DNA from: Owenia fusiformis
Lineage: Eukaryota > Annelida > Polychaeta > Sabellida > Oweniidae
Direction: 5' to 3'
NCBI GenBank assembly: GCA_903813345.2
Contig: CAIIXF020000007.1
Coordinates: 37,656,759 to 37,720,758 of the forward strand
DNA length: 64,000 nt
The notes under the pieces were generated by a model, which saw only the letters and a list, made by a program, of their open reading frames with translations, was not told the DNA's origin and made no database searches. How positions within the stretch are numbered: position 1 is the stretch's first letter; each line of letters starts with the position of its first letter. Positions 49,801 to 61,800 of this stretch are shown here, in pieces. The position numbers and the translations under genes are program-made.

Positions 49801-52800
49801 AAAATATGACAAGTCCAGAATCAAATGATTTGTCCAGAACCTCTTAAGATCCTGTTAATTATAATTCCATAGATATCATATTTAATCCTGTCAACACAAT
49901 AATGGTATTAATTGCCATGATATGTAGTCAGGGACGGTTTAAAAAGTTGTTTAGATTAATGATAGTATTAGGAAAAATCCTAGCTCAAAGTTTTTGTTCT
50001 CTCGCAATTCAGAGCAAACCACTCGCCGGGCAAGCATTCTTTAAAACGTGACGTTTTCACCATGTTGAGCAGTTTTGAAAATTGTCCATTTGCCCCCCCC
50101 CCCCCTTGACACTCGAGTGTAAGAATCCTTTCCACACTGTCAATGGATTTACAAAATAGTTCATGTCAGGAAGGGGGAGGGGTGAGTGTGGAGAAGAATC
50201 ACTGACTGCGATTTGTATGATTGACATTCAAAACCAATAAATGTTAAAAATGGGAATTTTTCATGTAACTAAAAATGATTTGTCTAATTGTTTTATGTAT
50301 TTTTAAATAATATGCCTTTATCTTTATTCGGTCAGCATACTTATTGATCAGTCCGGTTGTAAATAACTTTGAAAATTCGCTAATAAGTTGTGAATTTCGT
50401 GAATTTGCTGATGTTACAGGACAACACGCCCGTGAAAACATGTCATATCTCAGTTATAAATGGTCGAATCTTTTCATTTTGGTTCTTTTGGCATAGAAAA
50501 CATTCAGTCAGAGTGTGATGACAGCAGTGTATTTGCTTCTCACCTACTACCGATTATATATACCCATTATAGTAAGTGTACAATTTATTCTGTGAAAAAC
50601 GTCATGGTCGTTAAAACAGGCCCAGACGGCAGTAGGGAAACTCGAGATAGATTAATTATCCGTGGTTATAAAGTCTTTAGTTCAGTTTATCAGACCAAAG
50701 TGTTACAAATCGTGATAATAGTTGTGATTGAATTATAATGAACGTGATCTGAAAAATTCTGAAAAATCTCCGTTTTGCTTGTGAAAAACGACCGTGATGT
50801 TACTCATATATTGACAGTAGTCTTGTTGGAAATGGGGCAATTTTAAGAAAAACAATATGACCACTCCATCATAACATAAAAGGATTTTCGATATAACAAG
50901 CATTACCTCATCTATGAACTGATATTGTGCAAAACTGTGACAATCGTCACGCGTGAAAAACGTCACGGTTATAGCATTGAACTCGAAGTAGTAATTAGCC
51001 ATTTCTATAAATCCCAGATGCATTGATTTAATTTTATATTATGACCCATATTCTTAAAACACATGTTTAAAAGTTATTCAGTGACTACGCATAAAGATCA
51101 ACTCATAGGCAAGGAAACGATAACACCTAACAAATTTGCACTTTTGTAAATGTGCTTTTTACATTTTATACGTCTTTACAATAATACGTAACATGCAAGC
51201 AAATGACAAGTTATTTGTGAATTCTATAAGCATAATTTATCGGAAAAGTCATAACAAAAAATGTTATATGAAGACCATTAAAGCCCAAAATAGTTGACCC
51301 TCAGTAAATAACATTTCGTTCAGTGTATTCCCAGGGATCGCTGAATTCAATCATAAAGTCACTTAATGTTTGCATTCTGTTTTCTTTTCAATGAATGCAA
51401 TTATAATTAATGGAGAACAGCATAAACCGAAAACTCTAGTTAAGTAATATGAGCGATTACAGCTTTTCAACGATGTTTTCGTGTTATAATTAATTTTTAT
51501 TTTTTCAATTCCATTTGCACGATCTGTATATGATCTGTAATATTCAATATGCCTTTGCGAAACGCAATTCGTTGGAAAAGAGAAAGAAAAAAGAAAAAAC
51601 TAAGCAATCCCCGAGAATATTAAAGAAAATGTAAGGCAAGCAATGCAAAAAACACTCCTCTCTGAAATATATCGCCAACGGACGAGCAAAAAGAAATCAG
51701 CACAAAATGCACGCTTCGAGAATGGAGGCAACAAAGCGAGATTAATTCTTTCAATGTTCTCTTTCTCTAAAACAAAACCGGGATAACCCATTGCACTGAA
51801 TATTAAACTTCCTGAACTTTAAAGAAAAAATGAAAATCACAGGAAAGAATTGAGTTTATGCTGAGAGTTTGGTTATGTGATATCAGAAACCGTTGAAAAA
51901 GTATCGAGTCTGACAAAAAATTCGTTGTGGGACTAGCGACTTAACTCAGCTCGAATGAAGCAAAACATTACGATAAGAACGTTTTCAGTGGCCATGAAAA
52001 ATGACCTTGTGATGAGATCGGGGCATCGATGAAGCGCTCCGCAGACCCAAAGAAAATTTCATATTCACAGTGCAGATGATTTTTATGCTTTGGCTACGTC
52101 AGACTTAAATACGTCAGCAATATCATTCTTATATCTTTCAAATGATAACGTACAATCAAGTAGAGTTTCCATTAACAGATTTTAAATAAAAAAGTTTCTC
52201 TTTAAATTTGAAATCTTTATAAGGGACTTTTCTGATGCATGATTGAATGCCTTTAATGTCATTTGGAGTGAACATGTGCATGGTTGCCCTGCTGTTTGTG
52301 GCGCATGCAGGAAAGACTTCACTACGTCACCCTGCAGTTGTCTAAAAAGTAAACACCAATAGTAAAAGTTTCTCAAATTGTAAAAAACAAATCAAAGTGT
52401 CTTACCTCATACACTCAAAGAGAATAAAAGGGAACTAGGGTGATTAGGTGCTTGACGACATGGCATTTGCACCATCGATGTAAAGTGTAAAGCGCTGGTT
52501 TCTTGAATCAGTGAAAAGTTTTGGTGAAGTTGATTTAAAAAGATAAATAATGTGGTGTGCACATAGTTATTGAAAATAGAAAAGAGGTGTTCAGTGCATA
52601 TAAACTATGATTGCATATGAGTCCACATATGTAACATGTACGTAACTGCTTTTTCCTTGGAGAAAGTAAAACTCGGCACGATTCTACTATTCATGCTTTA
52701 TGTCGAGTTTTGAGGGAAAATTAAACATAAAGGTGATAATATAAGACAAAAATACAAACTTGTTTCTCAATTAACCTAGCTATAGTCATAAAAAATGATC

Positions 52801-55800
52801 ATTCTTGAATTAAGACTTCTCTTAAGTGAACATATAACTCATTGTCATTTGTTTCCAATTTTCTTGTGAAAAACGACACGCGGAAAAATGGTGAACCAGT
52901 CGAATGATCACTGCTCCCAAAATAATTTTTTTATCATTTTCTATTCGTCTAAAGCATCATTTTTCATGACCGAATCGATTCATGTTCAAATAGGATCGAC
53001 CCCTTTCAATTTTACTCAAATTAAAAACACAACGTATGAAAAAAATCGAGAAAAATTATGGATTCGTATGTTTCATGTTGACAAGTGATGCACATCAAGA
53101 GGAAAATACTTGAAGTCCAAATTCATTTATGATTTTAAAGGACAGGAGAGTAGCAAGAGGAAAGTCCTTGGTTTTTTGAAAATGTTGCATTCTAATGTGA
53201 ATATCTTGGCATATTAAAGGGTGACGCATATCGTTTAGCAAATCGAACGCTCGTTTCTGGTGTTGCTCACCGTTTAGTATAAAAGGCCCGATCCCGGAAT
53301 AATACTCAAGGGTTCACAGGTTCGAGGTCGTTGTGTCAACACCTCTAACTGTTATATAGCATAAGTATATTATAGATCGTCACACATTTATAAAAAGGTG
53401 ATTTTTATTTTGACAAATCAATTCCACATTTATGGGTGAAGTTTCAGGATCTTCTATTTGTGTATAATAAGGAAAAATTGGCATCTAAATTTCCCCATAA
53501 CGTAATAGCACACAGCTTGGCATATGAAATATCCTACAAATGAAACAAAGCAAGACAAACCGGTTTCTAATACAAGGATTTATATTGGCTGTTGTACATG
53601 TATTCTTTGAACGCAATCACTCTTTGGATAACGTTTTCAAAATCATTATAAACGGATTACTTTATCTCAAAGACAATTTCAATAAACTTGATTTTACAGA
53701 ACTCCCCTTATTTCTTAAAAATGGACTGATCCAGTTGATTCGCCTGGAGCCGCCATATTGTTTTTATACGGGATGCTAATCGTCACCCTTTAATCACGGA
53801 CTGAAAATGTGAAAATCGTCACGTTTGAGACGGGCCCTAATTTCAATTTGAAATTCCACCTTATGTTCCGTGGAGTTTACTTCAATGCTTTGGGTAACGT
53901 GTGTATAAATGTGTACAGATACATACTACATGTCTATTTGAAAAAATCATTTTATTGCTTTTTTGAATTTTTAACAAAATTTGTTTCACACTTAAGCCGT
54001 TTTCAGTGTAGAACATTATACACTTATCATAAATTCGTAAAGAATAGGTTTTATGTTATGATTGGAGTGATGTATGCATAGAAGAATGACACTGGTTTTG
54101 AAATATCTTAATTATCCCATTGAATGAAGCCATCCGTCCCTCTGTCCATTGTTAACTCATACTAGTGGACTGATTTGATTTAAAGGAGAAGTCTCGATGT
54201 AGAACGTGTACACACTAATGAGAACGAATTTTACTCATTTCTATTTAGGATTCGTTCATATACTAGCGGGGTTTAGAGCATTTACAAACGCACGAATTGT
54301 ATTGTTTTAAGGCAACTTTAATGACATATAATGTATTTAAAGCTGATTAATTTTAGATTATATTCGGTTCAATTTTACAAATAATGAATAGTATTACAGT
54401 ATATCGAAAAATATACAATGATTTACATTAAATTGCGCAGACTGCAAACAATGTACATGGTTGGCGAATTTGCATGCGCGTTCTTGATAATAAGAATTAA
54501 AGGTTGAACTTAAAAATCAAACATTTTCTTTTTTAAACATATTAAATCTTTAAATAAAAAAAAATAAAAATGAGATTGATGATTGAACTTTTCATAGTCA
54601 ACTGCGACTGTGTCGACGCATGTTTATTTACTTAGCTAATTAGATATGTAAAATTGTTAATGGCCGCAACGGATAATACGTACATGTAAGCTGTTCGGAT
54701 AAGACATTTCTATATGATTAATAACAAATCCCGGGCAGAATGTTATTCAACAGTATCTGATCTTATCAGTTATTATTCAATTTGGATAATAAATCTATTA
54801 TCTCGTCGTATTGATGTTTATTATATAGTGTTTCTCGTTGTGTTTAATATACTGTTCATTCAGCCATTCAAATAATTATTTTTTGACAGACAAATTCAAA
54901 TAACAATTCGATTGGAATTAATATTGTCGAAGCACCTCCATGATATTCAATAGTTCGCTGAATACAGTACCACTAATTTCATTTTTGGTTCGGGTTTTCC
55001 ATCAGTAGCATGTGACCTGCACCAACCAGTGTCAATGAAAATGTGACACAAGAGCAATGTCTTATTTTCAGGTTTTCAATCAAAGGCTTCTGATATGCAC
55101 CAACTTGGTGATCAGCTAGCCAGCGGTGGTCACACTGTGACACAAGGGCAATGTCTTATTTCAGGTTTTCCATCAGTAGCTTGTGACATGCACCAGTTGG
55201 GTGGTCAGCTAGCCAGTGGCAATAACACTGTGACACAAGAGCAATGTCTAATGGGCTGCATGGTGATCAATACGTGTCTTGGTGCGGATTACAACGAGCT
55301 AGAAATGAGCTGTTATTGGCATCTTGGAGACACAGTGTGTTCACCGCTTGTGCCAAAAGATGCTTGCAAAAACTTCAGAAAAGTTGCGTGCAGTAGGTAT
55401 CCAATGGTGCATATTTGTGTTGGAAGTTGTGTTGACAGTGTTTTAATTCGTAATTGTTTCGTGTGTATTTAAAATGAATTATACTATAATTAAAACTCTT
55501 GACAAGAAGTTAGAGGTTTTCAATAACCCCCAGGTAGTGGTAGTAATATCATTCCATAGCGCATTTGTTTGTTTACATTAAGATAATACAGTCAATATTG
55601 TCTAATCCGAACGCCACTATGAGCAAAATTGTTCAAATTATAAACCAGTTGTTTGCAAATCCTAAAAAGGTTTTCATAATATCTCTATACTATATCCAAA
55701 CAAAAGATTTCCTTAGTTGGAGACATTTGATCCAACAGCGGATCCAAAGCACCTCTGTCATTTAGTGAGCTCACTCCTCATTGAACGAAACGTATAGTAA

Positions 55801-58800
55801 TGCATTTTATAAAATCATCAAATAATGATCAAATAAAGGGATAAAATGTTAAGTGTATTACAGTTATGTACTTACCACCATGCTTTATAACATGTGGGTA
55901 TAAATTTGGAAACACGTCTACCTTATTTTGTCACAGACACCGTTCGAATACCATAATTAACTTATGTCGGGTGTATCCAAGGTTAAAACAAACCGTCGTC
56001 GAGAAGGCCTACAGGCCTGTAGTTTACTGTATATTGTATCACACGTATCAATGTGTAATCTCATTCTCTATAGATGGCGACACTCCTATAATGACAGAAC
56101 GGAATCCAGGATTTCACGTTCTTGGCGGAACGGTCTTCTGTAGAGAATGTACGGAAGATGTCTGTTTAGCTGAGTGCGTGCGCAACAATTCATGTCTAGG
56201 TGCTGATTATAACCGAGCTGATATGTCGTGTTTCTTCCATTATAACGACACTGTTTGCGACATGCTTGTCATGAAACAAGATTGCATTAACTTTAGGGTG
56301 TCCTCTTGTTCAGGTGAGAAATTGCTAGTTTCTTTGCATTGGTTGCAATTATGTAGTAAAAAGTTCAGAACGGTAATTGTGGGGAATTTCTGTTCAATAT
56401 TAGACCATTTTAAGTGATATTATTTTTTTATATCAGATATCAAATATAAGAATTAAGGATGCAGTACCGGGTCAGCGTAACTTAAGTTTCAGACATTAGA
56501 TTTTGCTCATATTTTTACAATGTATTACTATGATATTATCATCATTCAAGTGCAATATGAAGAGGATTGACTGTCTGGTTATTTCGATATAAAATTTTCC
56601 TTTACCCACCCAAAATGTTCCTTTTTACATGTAAATCTATCAGAAAGTAACATAATCTGCTAGCTACCCTAATATGAAAATCCTCCCATGTGGACATTTT
56701 ATGAATATAATTTATTACACAAGATTAAAGTTAACAATAAGTATTTTATTGTCCTATTTTTTGTTACCATGCACCATTTTTTCAACGGTGAGTACCATTG
56801 CCATGGTAACTGAGTTATACCAAAACCTGGTCAGACCGACAGGCAGATGGAAACGCCATTTCAAATCCGTGGTGATCAAAATATGTCACCTATAGGGTGG
56901 TAACATGATAAATGATAAAGAAAAGTATTATAGAAAACATCACAGATGCATAGCTGGGTGGGGATTATTTGGAACCCCCCCCCCCCATGCTGGAATCTTT
57001 TCAAAATCATTAATTTATCTTTTTTAATTTTCTCATTATTTTTGTTAGACATATATTTTTGACTAAATGAAAAATTATGCTTTTTGGCCATTTATTGGCT
57101 TTTTGTGTATTCAAGCCCCCTTTAGATAAATAGAGATCCTGACCCCCCCCCCCCCCTTAGTAACACATCAACATCAATTTGTAAAATAAATCTTGGAATT
57201 TTTTATTTGCGGGTCACAGTTTCTTCACAAATATTGACTATGTTCAAAAGTAATTTCATCTACAGTTAGAAATATAAGAATTGGTGTTTACCAGATATAG
57301 GTGTTCACTAGACAAAGGTATTCACTAGACATAGACGGGTAGGAAGGAGGGGTTCCCATGCACCCGAAAGATGTATTTTTTTAATGTACATTTTTGTAAT
57401 CCTAAAGGTCCATACTAAAGATTTTTGCATGTTCCCAGAATGAAATATTGTCCCATGGTATCTATTGGCGGCCATCTTGTCGGCCATCTTGGATTTTTGA
57501 AAGAGTTGATGTTAATTATCTCAAAGTATAATAACTTCCAGAGTTTTGAGATTTGAAAGCTGTGAGTGGTACCAAAATGAAGCTATTATAGTATCCTATA
57601 TTATCAGATGCAATAATTATGCAAATTGTCTCATTTGCATAAAATGTGACATCATCAATCATAATTCTTGCCTCTTTACAACGGTATCACATTATACCTT
57701 TCTGCCTGAGTGATCAGTCTTAGTCATTCATTCACATAAATGAATTTAAATATATAGGTACATTAATTTTGAACATATTTGCAACAAAAAAATTCGAAAC
57801 TTTTGGAAAAACATTGTCAGACACACGATAATGTTACTGAAAAGAGGCGTGGCACTTCTTGTGAAAGAATTGATTTTAATTATCTTAAAGTATAATAACT
57901 TCCACAGTTTTGAGAGTTGAAAGCTGTAAGTGGTACCAAAATGAAGCTATTATAGTATCCCATATTATAAGATGTAATAATTATGCAAATAGTCTCATTT
58001 GCATAAAATGTGACGTCATTAATCGTAATTTTTGCCTCTTTACAACGGTATCGCACAATACCTTGCTGCCTGAGTGACCAGTCTTAGTCATCCATGAACA
58101 TAAATGAATTTGAATATATAGGTACATTAATTTTGAACATATTTGCAATTGAAAGTTTTGGAAAAACATTGTCAGACACTAAGTTATAACACTTCACATG
58201 ATTATGTTACTGAAAAGGGGCGTGGCACTTCTTGAGAAAGAGTTGATGTTAATCATTTCAAAGTACAATAACTTCCACAGTTTTGATAATTGAAAGCTGT
58301 AAGTGGGACAAAAATGGAGCTATTATAATATACTTATAAAAATGCAATAATTATGCAAATGTTCCCATTTGCATAATATGTGACAACCTCTATTATTTTT
58401 GGCATTTTTCAATGGTAACGACCAATATCTCTCCCTCTAGGTAACAGTCTTGGTTATTCATGAGCATTTATGATTTTGAATATATAGGTACATTAATTTT
58501 GAACATATTTGCAATTGAAATTTTGGAAAAACTTTGTAAGAAATTAAGTGTTGACACTTCACATGATTATGTAACTGAAAAGGGGGGGGGGGCACTTTTG
58601 TTCAAAATGTTAGCTTCTAAACACTAATATCAAATTCAAGGGCTGAAGCTCCTCTAGCAGAGTCACGTAGATAGAGTCCAATGTTGCTCATTGGTGAAAT
58701 TTTGGCCAAATATTGCATCTTGTATGCACTGCTTACAAGTACATGAAGTGTTCATTATGATAGTGTAATTCCAATATGACAGCACAATACAAGTCAGGCT

Positions 58801-61800
58801 ATTTAATTGTCACATATGCAAAAGTCGATCTGATGAGACATGTTAAAAATGGTAGTGGTTAATAATGCCCAGATCAAATTAACATGAGATAGATATTGAA
58901 GGTAGGCCCAGATCAAAGTATGGGCATCCTTAGCCTCAATCATGACGCCATCTGTATTGTCCATTAGTGGGAACTGTAACCCAAATAATGAGTATATGAT
59001 TTAATGTATGTGCCATTCAGTTGCCATGCACTTGGGGCAGTTGGCGGTTTCTTCCTTGCCCCAAAGTCTGAGGTTTGATGGAGTTGAGACCAGGTCAGGG
59101 AAAGGTCTTAATAGGAAATTGAGCCTCCCTTTGTCCATGGACCAAAGGTCATTCCATTTCAAGAAGTGCTGAAGTGAGGGTTCCCAGGTAATGTCAGGTA
59201 ATGTAATGTCAGGTAATTCCCAGGTAATGTAAATCTGGAAAGGCCACTGAAATCGGGGAGTAATATCATAACACCCCGATATATGACTTGAGTCAATGGC
59301 TCTAAGCCACTTGTCCAGGTCCCTTGACACTTCAGCTGTTTTGTTCAAACCACACATAGTTCTTCTCTAGACATTGCCCTGTTGGTATTTGCTTGCCATT
59401 TATTTTGAACTGCATTGGAGAAAGCTTGCCATCAACCAAAACCATGCTTCTTGACCTGGTTGGTTTTTAACTTCATGCAAGTACCCACTTTCATCTTGTA
59501 CCCACTACTGAACTGGTCATAACTGTGATGTCATCCATGAAAGCTCTGTATGGTAAGTGTTTTGCACCTTCATTTGCTTTTGAAACCTTACACTGCATCA
59601 TCCCTGCCTTGAGCAGTAAGTTCATTGATGTTACGAAGAGAACTACTGATACAGTGCAGTCTGCCACTATGCCTTTCTCTGAACTCTGCTAATTAGTGGT
59701 ATTATTGCCAAATGTATTGTGCAACTTTAAGGAGTTTGTGTGTCCCATTGTCAGATTGACTACATCTGTTGGCTTTGGTACGTGAAAGTTAATTTGTACC
59801 TCTAGTATCAGTTGGTGAGGGACACTAGGTAGACCTTAGGTCCAGCAAAACTACTTATTCTCTTCCTTGGCTTCCTTCACAAGTTGGCTTATTGCTGCTA
59901 TATGCACCCTTGATGTCTTGGGATACCACTTTTTTCTGAATGCTTGGCAGGCCAGTAGGAAATAACTGTGAGACTTGACCACAATGGCCCAGAAGATCTT
60001 TCCCTCAGCATCCGATAATGATGTCTACTTGAACTGGTTCAGTCCCTCAAATTTTAGCTCCTTTGGAATGAAGTACCTTTCCGCCAAAGCCCAAGTCCTT
60101 GCTAGATTTTTCTTGTTCTGGATGCTTGTTAGCAATCACCATAGGTGTATTAACAGCTTATGGCTGTTCTTGTACACCATGTATGCCTTCCTGATGATTG
60201 TTCTTACCTCATCAAGCTTGAAATCTGACTGGTCAAACGGTTTTGATGATAAATCTGGTGAGATGTCAATTTGGAAATTACTCGATGGCATATTTCGATC
60301 TGGGTCACTGTGTGCTGCCAAAGTATTTGCTTCTGCTTGATCCTGCGTATATGCCATACGGGCACTCTTTGGTTCCCTAACAAGTTTGATGTGAGCCTAT
60401 AGAGATTTTCAAAGAATGTCTTCCTGGTCCTACGCTTCTTTTTAGATTTTCTCTAAGATGAAGTAATCTCTAAAGAAGCATCTGTTGGAGCTCTCTGATC
60501 TTTTTCACTTGCCAGTGTTGAAGCCATCCACGAACACTGTGGGCTTCATCTCTCCTTCCCAAGAGAAGCTTTTGTCTTCTACTTGGCCCAACACAATGGT
60601 GTTTCACAGATGTTTCCTCCACTCACTGTCCTCGCATCTGGGATGGAAATCGTTCTAACTTGGACAAGAGGTAGCATAGTGAAGAGGCTGGGCTCTGCAT
60701 CCCACTTCTATTGGGTGCATAACTGCATACCACCTTCTTGTCTTAGCCTCATCAAATAGGTCTTGGATTTTAAAGCTGATCAGATATTTTAATCGGTCAA
60801 CTCTTCTGAAGGTACCATGTGCTCATTGAAGATGTTGGACCTCTGTGTTTTGACATCAGCACTGAGTTTCTGTAAGAAGTCAACTGAGAGTCCAGTCGGA
60901 TGTCTTGGATAAAACATTGAACTGAGGTAGAGGCTTAATACATATTGAGTTAATTATATAGCTTTAACAACTAAATACTGTGAGTACCCATTTCAGTCCA
61001 TTGCCTATCCTAAAATGATATGGGGATATGTGGTCATTCTTATCTGTATAGTACTTAGTCCAAAAGCGATACAGATTATATATCTTTGGCTGAAATTTAA
61101 ATGTCTGCCAAACAGACCAACAAGAATTTCTGAACAAGCTAGGAATAAGGAACATCACTGGGCTACTTTCTAAAAGTCAAAAGCTATATTTTACACCCGA
61201 GGGATTCACTCTATATAAACATTGACAGGGGGTTCCTCTTTTAACATTTGGTATGGCAATGGATCCAAATTTTCGGATCTGGATTGAGAATGCCCCCATT
61301 TAATTATGACTTTTGAGGTATGACAATGGTCGGATTTTTCTACTTTGTGGTACAAGAATGGTCATGGAGAATATGTTACATCTCACTTGTGGTATGGGAT
61401 TGGTCTAGTTTTTACAAATGTCCTTAATTTGAGGTTGTTTTCATTTTCATAAAAGTTCTGCTTCTTCCAGGGGCTTTAGACATTTTGCATTACAATGGTC
61501 TTAGATTTTTGGAATATTTGGTATGGCATTAGTCCTATATTTGGACATTTGGTATAGCATTGGTCTTATATTTGAATATTTGGGTTGGCTTTTAGGCGTT
61601 ATTTTGGTTGGTATGTGAACACATTGAAATTTGACAGATTGGTATAGGAACATAGTGATTATGGGAACATAATGATATCTTAGGGCTCAGCCTAGGACAA
61701 CTACAGAATTATGTATTCAGTGAACCCCTGGGTATTTTACAGATGATACATCGACTATATAATAACATTACGGATTTTCACGCCCCTTTTCAGAACAATA

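Larger units (their letters stand above)
41050..49854. mobile_element. 8.8-kb inverted duplication in gene C intron 3
   Basis: The left arm, about 41050-42534, is nearly the exact reverse complement of the right arm, about 48514-49854. TTAA flanks both outer ends (41046-41049, 49855-49858), with ends CAGGATCTTAAG and CTTAAGATCCTG. The loop is about 6 kb. The arms differ by one extra 148-bp tandem unit on the left. They carry two tRNA-like sequences each. The identical 80-codon ORFs in the arms (minus 41563-41805, plus 49101-49343) lack support. No transposase or integrase was recognised in arms or loop. Confidence 0.8.
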
